From Candidatus Obscuribacterales bacterium (GTDB taxonomy: Bacteria; Cyanobacteriota; Vampirovibrionia; Obscuribacterales; Obscuribacteraceae), in NCBI GenBank assembly GCA_019748395.1, contig JAIEPM010000549.1, positions 1 to 39,946 of the forward strand: 39,946 nucleotides of DNA. Direction: 5' to 3'. The position numbers and the translations under genes were made by a program. The notes below the pieces were generated by a model. It saw nothing but the letters and a program-made list of their open reading frames with translations, had not been told where the DNA came from and did not search any database. This document shows positions 17,292 to 29,100 of this stretch, piece after piece (position 1 is the stretch's first letter; the number at the start of each line of letters is the position of its first letter).

Positions 17292-18126
17292 TATCCTGCA
17301 TTCCGGATTCGTCTGACGGCAAATGCTTACAGTTGTTCAACGATTCTACTACGCCTCGCTTCCAATAGTATGGTATATCCTCCAACCAGAAGGCGCTGCA
17401 CAAGAGTGGCTTGCATTGATTAAACGGGTTCTGTTGCAAAAATGTCTCATGGACAACTTCAACCGGCACTGGTCGTGGATGCCAATTTGAGCGTACTCCT
17501 TCAATGCGCACGATCGAGTTGGTTTCCTTCTCGTAGTCAAATGTGAATGGCAAAGGACCAGCAAATTTGAGCGCATCACGCACGCTGGCAAAGGGAGAGC
17601 CCTCCGGTAAGAATTCCTCTTTTTGGCTTAGGTCCGCCTTCAAGATAATGTCGCCTTTTTTATCGGAAGAACGAAGATCAATTCTTACATGATCCGGCGG
17701 ACCTGTGCGAAGCACAGTCGCTTGTGCGTGATGATAATTGTAGTGAGTGAGAGCATTCCCGAAGTTCACGATCATAGATTTATCCGCATCCGATCGCAAA
17801 ATTAGCAAACCTCGAAGAGTGCGTCCTTCCCTGGTCTTGAACCTGGTAAAGATGCGGCGTCCTGCCAGAAAGAAGTCCTGGCCAATGGCTGCAGGCCAAC
17901 CTTTCGGCCGCATTTTTCTCGTTTGCACAAATGCAGCAGCCATGAAAGCAAGATCACCATGGCAATCCAGAGTCAACCCGGCTGGAATAAGCGGTGAAAG
18001 CAATTCTTTCGGGAAAGCATAGGTCAATACGAGCACGAATTCAAAATGCGCTTCAACAGCTATCGGATGACGTTTGAGCAGGTAGAGAGGTAATGGCATG
18101 CTTGCTTCTCTGTTAAAATCCTGCAT
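17278..18126 (-). CDS. DUF2071 family protein
   Basis: LTYAFPKELLSPLIPAGLTLDCHGDLAFMAAAFVQTRKMRPKG...FFLAGRRIFTRFKTREGRTLRGLLILRSDADK. Alternative start at 18099 (MPLPLYLLKRHP). Confidence 0.8.
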   Translation of the reverse strand: MQDFNREASMPLPLYLLKRHPIAVEAHFEFVLVLTYAFPKELLSPLIPAGLTLDCHGDLAFMAAAFVQTRKMRPKGWPAAIGQDFFLAGRRIFTRFKTREGRTLRGLLILRSDADKSMIVNFGNALTHYNYHHAQATVLRTGPPDHVRIDLRSSDKKGDIILKADLSQKEEFLPEGSPFASVRDALKFAGPLPFTFDYEKETNSIVRIEGVRSNWHPRPVPVEVVHETFLQQNPFNQCKPLLCSAFWLEDIPYYWKRGVVESLNNCKHLPSDESGMQDNGED

Positions 18127-18450
18127 CCAAGCTTGCTTGCAACTATATGGCGAATTGAAGAATCGGAAGCCTTATCTGCGTCACGCAACAATTCCTGAAT
18201 CTTACCCTGCACTCATCGGGTCCGCAACTCTTCGCAGGATGCCCAGCGAAAACAGTCTAGTGATAATGACCAAGTTTTCGGTGATGGTCTCAAAGTTATT
18301 AACCCATTTCTTTCATGCCCCGTCCTTGTCTAAGTAAGATTAATTGCTCCTCTAATACATGCTCATACCAGCGAAAGTACTGGTTTGGATAACGAGCAAA
18401 ATGCGCCCTTGCTACGTCGACTTGATACTTGTTTTTCAAGGAGCAGGTAA

Positions 18451-18505
18451 GAACTTTCAAAGAGGCGCTTTGCCAAGAGGGGTAAGCGGCGCTCCCTCAG
18501 AGTTC
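18451..18505 (+). ncRNA. Strong composite hairpin in the long leader upstream of citrate synthase (candidate structured RNA)
   Basis: GAACTTT/AGAGTTC outer stem, GCGC/GCGC and TTTGCC/GGTAAG inner stems with AAGAGG loop, paired by hand. Confidence 0.4.
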
Positions 18506-18660
18506 TTCAAATGACGCTTTTACTTTAAAGGAAATTCGTATGGCAGCCGCAGCAGCTCGAATCGCGCCAGGAGCTGAATCGGGCTGCAAAGGCATAGCTT
18601 TTATCGTCCTTCTTAGCAAAAACGCAGACCGCTGCAAATGCTATACTCTGCCCATAGCAA

Positions 18661-19995
18661 ATGCTGTGGAACCGCGACGACCGGGAAAAAACCGTGAACA
18701 ACAATACGCTAACCATCAAAGACAATCGCACCGGACAAACTTACGAAGTCCCAATAAGTGATGACACGATACGCGCCAGCGACTTGAGGAAAATCAAGGT
18801 TGACGCTGATGATTTCGGACTGATGACCTACGATCCAGCCTTTGTGGCAACAGCTGCCTGCCGCAGCTCCATTACATACATCGATGGAGATAAGGGCATT
18901 TTGCGCTACCGCGGTTATCCGATCGAGCAGCTTGCGGAACAATCGACTTTTTTAGAAGTAGCTTATTTGCTCAACCATGGCGAACTGCCGAATGAACAGC
19001 AATTGAAGCACTGGACGGATGAGCTCACGTATCACACCTACGTGCACACAAACATCACCAAGTTCCTCGAAGGCTTTCGCTACGACGCCCACCCAATGGG
19101 TATGTTGCTGGGAGCAGTCAGCGCTCTGTCGACATTTTATCCGGACGCCAAGGATATCGGAGACGCCAAGAACCGCTACTTGCAACGCGTACGCCTCCTG
19201 GCCAAAGCGCCGACTATAGCCGCCTTTGCCTTCCGCCATTCGCGCGGACTACCTTTTGTGTTTCCCGACAACGATCTTGACTACATAGGCAATTTCGTTA
19301 ACATGACTTTCAGCATTGGCGGGCGCCACAAGCCTAACAAAGTGCTGCAACGGGCGCTGGACATCTTATTTATTCTGCATGCTGACCACGAACAAAATTG
19401 CTCGACCAATGCGATTCGGGCGGTGGGCTCTTCGCATGTAGATTTGTTCTCGGCGGTGTCAGCAGGTATCGCAGCCCTTTACGGACCGCTGCACGGCGGC
19501 GCCAATGAAGCCGTTTTGAAAATGCTTGATGAGATTGGCTCCATTAAAAACATTCCCGACTTCATCAAACAAGTCAAAGCCGGCGAAGGACGCCTCATGG
19601 GCTTTGGTCATCGCGTGTACAAGTCCTACGACCCGCGAGCAAAATTGATCAAGAGAATTGCATATGAAGTGTTCGAACAAACCGGACTCAATTCCAAGCT
19701 TGAGATTGCACTCGAGCTAGAGAAGATTGCGCTGGAAGATGAGTACTTCATTACTCGCAAGCTTTATCCTAACGTCGATTTTTACTCTGGCTTGATCTAT
19801 CAGGCAATGGGCTTCCCTACCGATTTCTTCACTGTCTTGTTTGCACTGGGGCGCATGCCCGGATGGCTGGCGCAATGGGAAGAGATGGTAACCGACCCCG
19901 AACAGAAAATCTCGCGTCCACGGCAGGTCTACACCGGCCACGCCGAGCGAGACTACGTGCCTATGGCAAAGCGCCACTCAGCTGCTCCGGTTTGA
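18661..19995 (+). CDS. gltA: Citrate synthase
   Basis: LTYDPAFVATAACRSSITYIDGDKGILRYRGYPIEQLAE, LHADHEQNCSTNAIRAVGSSHVDLFSAVSAGIAALYGPLHGGANEAVLKML, MGFGHRVYKSYDPRA. Start could be GTG at 18694. Confidence 0.98.
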   Translation: MLWNRDDREKTVNNNTLTIKDNRTGQTYEVPISDDTIRASDLRKIKVDADDFGLMTYDPAFVATAACRSSITYIDGDKGILRYRGYPIEQLAEQSTFLEVAYLLNHGELPNEQQLKHWTDELTYHTYVHTNITKFLEGFRYDAHPMGMLLGAVSALSTFYPDAKDIGDAKNRYLQRVRLLAKAPTIAAFAFRHSRGLPFVFPDNDLDYIGNFVNMTFSIGGRHKPNKVLQRALDILFILHADHEQNCSTNAIRAVGSSHVDLFSAVSAGIAALYGPLHGGANEAVLKMLDEIGSIKNIPDFIKQVKAGEGRLMGFGHRVYKSYDPRAKLIKRIAYEVFEQTGLNSKLEIALELEKIALEDEYFITRKLYPNVDFYSGLIYQAMGFPTDFFTVLFALGRMPGWLAQWEEMVTDPEQKISRPRQVYTGHAERDYVPMAKRHSAAPV

Positions 19996-20137
19996 AGTTC
20001 CGAACGCGGCAAAGTCGGCTAACAACATCCTTATAGACGTTTCGGCTCGATGAAACTTCTTGTGACGCGTGCTGTTTTCTGCAAGGTCACACAGTGTGTT
20101 GGACATTTCAATATCGGAGAAAGAGCAACTCACAACG

Positions 20138-23100
20138 CTATTGCTGTTGCTTATAAGGTCCACGAGCGCCGGTGACGGTTTGCAGAGAGGCTGCCGTTAA
20201 CAGAATTTGCTTTAAGACCGGCTTCAACGAATCGTCTTTTCTCAATTTGTCGTAGAGACCGGTATTTGAAAGCGCCGATACAAGCGAAAATTCGCACAAA
20301 TAAGCGGAGACGTCTTCTCCTAATTTGGCTTTCCTGGCGCCTCGATGTGCAATGGTCCTTGCCGGATTGACTGCTGTGAATGTTCCTGAACTTGATCGTG
20401 TCATGACAAGTTCTTCCCCAGGCAGGATAACGTGTGAGCTCGAGCCGATTCTAACTTTAACATCGCCTTGTTTGGCGTCGGATACGTTTAGCACCGCCGA
20501 ATCATTTCCATCCTCGAAAACCAAAACAATGGACCCTGCAGCTATGTGAACATCTCCTTCTTTTGTAGTAACTACGATATTGGATTTCGGTGCAAAAAGT
20601 ACGGTGCCTCGATTCAAAGTTATGGCTGACTCCCTTGAACCGGAGCCAAGGGCAACCCCAGAGCGAGACAATGCTTGCAAGGCTTGCGTGTCAAAACTCG
20701 TGCCGGCGAATATGGCTACTTCTTCCTCTTGTTCATTTGTAACCTGTCCCGACAGAAATGTTTGAATGTCCATATCTTCAAGCTCAGTAAGCGCTCTTCC
20801 ATATCCGCGAGAGCGAGTGAGATCGGTGGGGACAAGATCGGAAAATGGAAAGCGTCCAGTAGATGACGCAAGCAGAGCAGCACCCATATAAGAAAAGTAT
20901 GAAAGCTGAATTGAATTCGTACCTGGAGACAGTGATGGAGTTGATGGAACTGACGGGGCTGGTGGCGGTGGAATGAACTCCGCGACCTGCAATGTCCCCG
21001 TAATGCCTGCTTGATTAATCGAAATGTTTCCGAGAGTGTAGCTGCCGGTAAACGGGCTGACAATGACGAATGGTGCAAAAATTTGCAGTGTGTTCGGATT
21101 TAAATTTCCGAAATTGACCTGGCTGGCATTTAGGCTGCCGGTACCGCTCATATCAATGGAACCGGAAACTCCACGGTTGAATCCTATGATGCTGTTAGCG
21201 CCATTTAGACTCAGCGACGCGTTGTTAACTACCTTCACTGAAGTATTGTTGTAGGCCGCGAATTGCAAAAGACGATTGGCGTTATTGTCATTCAAGGAGG
21301 CATTCAGTGTAATTATTCCGTCGGCTTTGAGAGTGGTGTCTCCACCCAAAACAAGATTGCCGTTATAAGTCTGGTTTCCGGTGGTAGTTATCTTGCCGCC
21401 ATTGATGTTATTTGTCCCGGTGCTAGTAGAAAGAGATGCGGCTTTTACCGTCCCAGCAAATGTGCTTGTTCCATTTCCTGTGAGGATGAGCTGCCCAAGT
21501 GCATTGATGCCCCCGACGTTGCCGCTGAAGTCGATGGCGCCACTGCCTGAACTTATAGTCAAGTCCTTGCTGCCATCGACAGTTTTGTTGAAAGTGACGG
21601 TACTGTTAGTGCTTGCAAGAGAAGTGTTGGTATATAAAAATAGCGCGCCATTGTAAGTCTGGCTACCGCTTGAGCTGATGCTGGTGGGTGCTGTAAGTCC
21701 AGGATTTACTTCAATGTTCCCGCCCGCGTTCAATGTAACTGAACCTGCTTGAATATTGCCGTCGAGATCAATTGACCCGTAAGCTGAGATGAATACATTG
21801 CCTGACGCACCGCTTGCGGCAGAGCTGTTGATTGCGCCGCTTGCAACAGAGCTGTCGCTGGACATCAGGAAAACAGTGCCGCCTGCGCCTGTGCCGTTGT
21901 TGGAAGCGTCGATAGATTTCGTGCTCAAAGACTGAAAAGCCGAAACGCCAACATTGCCAGCTGCCGCGGACCCGCCCGCAACGGAGGTTTTGATCTCGCC
22001 GGTGACAAGAGCATCAGTGGTTGTTGCCAGAAAGACTGAGCCTCCCGCGCCTGTGCCGGTGTTGGAAGCGTCTATGCCACCGCTGATCGGAATCACTCCC
22101 CATGTCGTTATGTTGACACTGCCGGCTGCTCCTGCACCGCTGCTATGTGTGTCTATATAGTTTGCCGATATTTCTCCAGCCGAAGACTGCAGGACAACGT
22201 TGCCGCCACTAACAGTGCCGCTTGCAGAAATTCCATCTGAGAGGATCAAGTTTCCGAGAATCACAAGTGCTATGCCGTCAGCCTTGGCGCTGTCGGCTGA
22301 TTTAATTGACTTTATCAACATTGGAACATAAGCCGTAAAAACAAGCGGTGCCAACAATGATGAATTGCCGCCGCTATCGACGGTCAATTCCGTGTTGCTG
22401 CCGCTCAGTGCAGCATAACCCTGCGGATTGAAATTTGACGATGCGGATGATATTTCGGTAACAGATACTTTTACGGTAGTACTTGAACTTATTGACAAAG
22501 TATTGCTTGAATAATTCGGATTTACCGAGGCTTCAGTACCACTCAAAACTTTTGTTGTAAACGTCTGTGCCGGAATTGAGCCCGCGGAAGTCGTTATTGC
22601 GCCGGCTGTTTTTATGCTTCCCGATGCTATCAGTATTACCTGTCCTGTCGCTGATCCATTTGTTGAGTTGTACGCGTTAATCGAACCAGCAACAATCGAG
22701 TCAGTTGGAGAAAGCGAGTCGGGGGCAAGACCGGATGATAAGAACACCGAACCGGACTTTGCTCCACTTGTGGTGGCAGCTGTGCTGCTCGTGTCGATGT
22801 TTCCTATCGTCAACTTGCCTAAAGTGGCTACTCCTACGGCTCCACCGACACCGCTTGCTCCGGACGCTTGTGCTGTGATGTTGCCGATTTCGCTGGGCTT
22901 ATCTCCAAAATCATCGGCTACTAACATAACTGAGCCGGCAGCCGTTAAGCCGGAAGTATTTAGATTGCCCATCTTCAAAGAGTAAACGCTATTATCACCG
23001 ACCGCAGCAGCTATGATCGATCCACCAGTAAAACCAGAACTTGAGCTGTTGATGTCTCCGGTTTTCATTGCTGCAGCTCTGACCAGGGTGACGGAGCCGC

Positions 23101-26100
23101 CCGTGCCTGTGCCGCCGTGACTCGAGTTTATGTTGCCCGCACTGATATCTTGAAGAGCTGAGAGAAAGACGTTACCTGCCGGAGCCGAGCCGCTTGCGGC
23201 ATGGGTGTCGATATCTGCAGTTGCAACTGAATAAGTGTTTGATGTTAAGGTGACAGTGCCTCCCGCGCCTGCTCCTGAATTGAAACTGTCAATCGCCTGG
23301 CTGTTCATATCTATAGCACCGGCAGAGAAAATAGTGATATTTCCTGCGGCTGCATTCGATGTCGCGTTTGTGACGCCGGTTGAAATCTGCCCGAGTTTAA
23401 CAGAGCCGGTGCCTGATGTTGTGAGGTTGACAGTGCCGCCTGCACCCGTGCCTGAGTTGGAAGTATTTATCGAGCTGCTGTTTGTGCTCAGGTTTCCGTA
23501 AGCCGAGATTGTCACATTTCCCGATGGAGCCGAGCCGCTTGTCACACTGCTGTCGATCTTGCCGCTTGTGACAGAACCAATGACTGAAAGAAGCGTTGCA
23601 TTGCCGGCCTTCGTTCCACCGGAATTAATCGTATTAATTGCGCCGACGGACATAGCCTGAACGGCCGTGAGCTTCAGGTTTACACCACTGGTATTGATAT
23701 CACCAAGGCTCAATATACCGGCAAGTATGTTCAAACTGCCGCTTGTGCTGCTGTAAGTGCTTGCACTGCTTACTGATACCGAGGGCGACATCAAGAAAAA
23801 ATCGCCCCGACCGGTGCTGTCATTGATTGTGCCAAGCGAGCTTACACTACCCTGCACAAAAGCAGGGATAAGATTGCTGAAAGTGATGACATTACCGCTG
23901 CTGCCTGCGTCATTAGCTAGCGTGATTGTGCCGCTATTAGTAAATGATGTAAACCCGCCGCCGGGAATAATTGCAGGCGTAATCGTGACTGCGGCGGCGT
24001 TGGCGAAGGCACGAGGCAAAATCGTAACTGCACTTGCGTAAGTGCCGGTTGCATAAATTTGCCCGCCATTCACTGAAAGCGAATTTCCATCTGCAAACGA
24101 TTGGACAATTATGCTGCCGCTGCTTGCGGCTGTAGCTAACAATGGACCACCATTAGGGGCAATGGCTCCTGTGACTATCGCACCGGTGCCTGAATGCCCG
24201 CTGCTCAAAAACACAGATCCGCTCGGCATCCCGGAAGTCGTGATGCTGCCTGAGCTGATAGTGCTATTGCTTATCAAAGCGACTGAGCCGCCTGCACCCG
24301 AGGCACTGTTATTGGTGGCAATAGCTCCCGTTATTGCGATAGCCCCGGGAGCCGAAACGATAAGATTACCGGCTGCTGCCGAACCGCCGCTAACCTGCGT
24401 TTGGATTCCGCCAAGCGTGACCGTGCCGCTTTGGGATGTCAGCGCGATCGCACCGCCGGCGCCTGTGCCGCTGTTGGAAGCGTTGATAACTCCAGCGGCG
24501 ATAGATCCATCAGCAAGGATAGTCACATTGCCGGACAATCCCGGACCGCCGCTAACATAAGTGTTGATGGCGACAGTATTTATAGAACCGGTGCTGATTA
24601 AAGTGACGGGTCCGGCTGCGCCGTTATTCCCTGTGCCTATGACGGTGGCGGTGTTGGTCGCGTCAATTGCTCCACTGGCACTAATAGAACCGGCCGCCAA
24701 GATGCTGACACTACCAGCTTGTGCCGAACTGCTTGCGACATGAGTGTCGACCCGGCTGACCGCAACAGAGCTTTTGGTAGACTCTAGAGTAACCGTGCCG
24801 CCTGAACCGCTGTCGACGTTGGAAGCATTGACTGTCCCGTTGACAGTAATAGATTGGGCCGCCGCCAGTGATACATTGCCGGCGGTTGCCGAGCCCCCGG
24901 TAACACTAATATCGATGCTGCCGGTTGTAATTGAGCTGTTGTGTGATAAGAAAGTAACGCCGCTGTCGATTGGGCGTGTGCTGCCGTTATTAGCTTTTAC
25001 AGTGCCCGCGCTCGTATCAATAAATTTGGAAGCCTCGATATTTACATTCCCGGCAACAATCGAATCAACATTTACGTTGACGTCGATTGTTTTTGTTGTT
25101 ATTGATCCATTGGCTGAAAGCAGATTGACTGTACAGCCGCTGCCAGTGCCTGTGTTGTAGGCGCTAAGTGCTCCATTTACGACAACAGACCCATAGGCGG
25201 AGATGGTGACATCGGCGGCTTTCTCAGTGCCGCCGATGACATAAGTGTCAAGCGCGCCAACTGTCACATCGCTAGTACTCGATACCAAAAGGATTTGTCC
25301 GCTTGCGCCTCGGTCGGCGTTATGAGCATCAACGGCGCTGCTATCTAGCTCTTTCAAAGCTGTGATACTCACGCTGCCTGCTGCTGTCGTGCCTCCGCTG
25401 ACATAGCTAGCAATCGTGCCGGTAACAATTGAGTCAGTGCTTGATACCAGAGTCACCTTGCCGCCAGCGCCTGTGCCGCTGTTGAATGCGGCAATCGCGT
25501 TGCTGTTTGTGTTTATCGCTCCGTAAGCTGAGATACTTACACTGCCTGCTGCTCCGGAACCGGCGCTGACAAATGTATCGACTTCGCCAAGCGATACAGA
25601 ACTATTGTTAGATATTAGAGTTACCGTGCCCCCCGCACCGCTTCCGATGTTGGACGCGTCAAGGGCTCCACCAACACTGATGCTTCCATTAGCCGAGAGA
25701 TTTACGTTGCCGGCCGGACCTGCACCAGCGCTGTTTGTGACCAGAGCGCCTGCGTCTATCTGTCCGCCAATAGAGAGTAAATTGACGTTGCCACCACTTG
25801 TTGTGCCGGCCGTGTTGACGCTGTTTGTTCCGCTAAGCGTTATATTTCCAGAGGCTGCCAGTGATACTCCATCAGCTTGAGTGCCATTATTTGAGTTTAT
25901 CGAATCAATTGACACATCACTCAAACAAAGAAGCGGCGCCAGCAGTGATGAATTGCCGCCACTATTAATGCTTAACTGAGTGCTGCTGCCGTTTATCCAT
26001 AAATAGCCTTGCGGATTATAATTCGAGAGCAATCCGGCAATACCGCTTACCGATACATCTACGGTGGTGGATGAACTTATGAACGGCGTTAAGCTCGTAA

Positions 26101-29100
26101 AATTTGGATTAACAGAGCTGTTGCCTACAGAGGTTGTTATCGCCCCAGAGCTTATAGTTCCTGATGCGATCAGTATTACTTGTCCTGTAGCTGATCCATT
26201 TGCGGAGTTGTACGCAGTGATGGAGCCCACACTTATAGCATCGGCGGCGGTACTGCCGGATGACAAAAATACGGATCCTGACTGTGCGCCGCTGACTGTG
26301 CTTGTTGAAGTATTGATCGTGTCAATATTCCCAATTGCCAAGCTACCTCGTGTGGCAATACCAACGGCTCCTCCTACTCCGTTTTGTCCAGATGCTTGCG
26401 CTGTGATCTTTCCGATAAGGGTTCCCTTCTCCAGAATATCTGTGGATACTATTTCCACAGATCCGGCAGCCGCTGAGCCGGAACTATTCAAATTTCCCAT
26501 GGCAATGGAATAAATTCCATTGTCTCCTTTAGAAGCAGCAGTAATGGCGCCGCCGATAAACCCAACACTTGAAGTATTGATATCACTGGTGGTTAAAGCA
26601 CCCTGTGTCAATAAGGTTACGTTGCCGCCGGCGCCTATGCCGCTGTTGGAAGCGTTGATCGCTCCCAGAATAGTAATACTGTCATAAGCGGATATGCTTA
26701 CATTGCCTGCTGCCAACAAACCCAAATTAGTATTGGTGGCAATCGAGCCGGTTGAAATTGAACCATTGCTTGATGTTAAAGCCACCGAGCCGCCTCCTCC
26801 CGTACCGGCGTTAAAGGCGAAGATGCTCAACGCGGAAATAGATCCATAAGCAGACATAATCACATTGCCTGCCGCCGTAGCATCTCCGACACCAGTGACA
26901 ATCAGCCCTGTTGATATATTACCGTTGCTTGATCTCAGGTCGATGGTGCCGCCCACGCCTGAGCCGCCCTGAAATGTATAAATCGACTCTGAGTTGGTAG
27001 TGATATCTCCGTAAGATCTGATAGTTACATTCGATGCGGCCAACCAGCCGCTGTAGACGAAGCTGTAGATTCCGGCTGTCGAAACAGCTCCATTAGTTGA
27101 TGTAAGGTTGATTTCACCGCTTACACCAACACCGTTGTTAATGGTGTAAATCACACCGGCGCTTGTATCGACATCTCCGTAAGCCTTGATATTTACGTTG
27201 CCGCCTGCCGCTGCACCGCCGGCGATGTGCGTGTCGATCATGCCGGTTTTTATACCCGCTTGTGCCAGAGTCGCCCCGGCTTGAATCGTGTTGCCGCTGG
27301 TTATGCTGCCTTGCGCGTTCAGAACCAGCGGCTGATTATCTGATGTAACTGCCTGGGTTGTTTGCAGGGTAACGTTGCCAGAGTTTGAAGTTCCGTTGCT
27401 GACAGTCACGATCTTGTTGGTGCTGATTGATGTGACAAGCCCCAGGAAACTGGAACCGGCATAAATTGTCACATTACCGCCGCCACCAGCTCCAGCTCCT
27501 GATGAATTGATCTCACCCAGGTTAGAGCCGCTGTTTAATTTGACCTCTCCTTTCAATCCAAATGCATCAGCAAGGGCAATGACGTTGACGTTGCCGCCGG
27601 AGCCGCTCGACGATGACGTGTCAATTACCTTTGCCGCCAGACTGCTGCTCAAATCAATATTGCCGCCGTTGCCGCCAGTCAGACTGACGGTAACCGGCCC
27701 CTCGGCAAGACCTGATGTGGGTGTTACGCCGGAGCTGGGACCAACTGTGCCCGGACCCGGCGTTGTGCAACCTATACAAGAACTTGTGATCTTTGCTCCA
27801 GCTATCATTAATAGCTCATGGCCGTTGGTGACAATTTGACCATTAGCATCAGATGTGATGTCACCACCGGCGATGATTGCTAAGTTCTCATTGCTTGAAA
27901 CAGTTCCGATTATTTCAATGCTGCCGGTATTGTAATAAGTAGGGTCACCTGTAATGCAGTGATTTCCTAATTTCAGTACGGATGTATCTGCCGCAACATG
28001 TTCTGCACCGGCGGCTGTATTGAGACTACCTGTTAGTTGACCGGCACTTACGGTTGCAGTGCCTGTACCTGTGTAGAGATTGATCTCCTGGGACAGGTAA
28101 TCCCCTCCGATAAGATTCAGATCGCCAGAACCTGTGTAAATGGAGTCCCGAAAGTTTATGCTGCCGTTGAGCGCTTTCAACGTTCCGCCGGCGTTGTTTA
28201 TGGCGAGCGAAGCCGTCAGCGAGTTGATATTGATATTGTTATTGATGTTGATGTTGCCGGCAGCTGCCGCTATGAGTCCGCTGTTGGTTATCGAGCCGAT
28301 GGCCGACGCCAGGGCTACGTTCTGTGCGGCAGTAATGTTCCCCGTATTGACAATGGAGCCTCCGGCTGTCATAGACAGGCTGCCGGAGGAGGCAATGTTG
28401 CCATGGTTAATGATATTGTTGATGGCGGTCAAATTCAGGTTAAGCTGTGAGATGGCGGCAGTGAAGCCTGGTAGTCCACCGGCGGGAAGCACCGAAGTTA
28501 AATTCGCACCAGCCAGGTTGGCGATGTTTGCTGAAGCAATAGTGGCAGAGCTAACTGCCTGGCTGCTTGAAAGAGCGTAAAAATTTCCGGCATTGGTCAG
28601 ATTGCCGGCCAGGTTCAAGGCAGTACCGTCGGCGAAGTCGCGCACTGCTGTAACACCCTGAGGTACAACTAGATTGCCGATTGAATGACTGAGGCTTGAG
28701 TTGAGAACAAGTGTCCCACCCACAGCGTTACCGAGCGCGCCCACCTGAAGAACCGGGCCGCCGGACAAGAACTGTTGGGCTGCGACGAATTGGGCTGGCG
28801 TCAAATAATCACCAGGCGTGATAACAGTTTGCGCCCCTCCAATCTGAACGTTCACCGGCGAGGCAGCATTAACCTGAATCGAACGCTGCGTGGATGAGAG
28901 GTCCAGGTCCACGCGCGATGAGCTACTCGGCTGCAAGAGCGTGGAGGAGCTTGATGTATCGCCGCTGCCTGTGCCCTGACTACAGCACGTGGCCGGCGCG
29001 GCTTGAACAGTTTGGCCGGCAGTCTCGGCATCGGCACGAGCCGGCGACCAGATGAAAACTGTGAGAGCGGTAAGCACCGACAAGCAACAGCTCATGCGGT

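Noticed and set aside
20325-28580. Many plus-strand ORFs (e.g. 24111..24560, 26064..26513, 28140..28580)
   Set aside because: They are antisense to the repetitive giant gene; their low-complexity Pro/Ala/Val/Leu composition is the mirror of Gly/Ser/Thr/Ala repeat codons.
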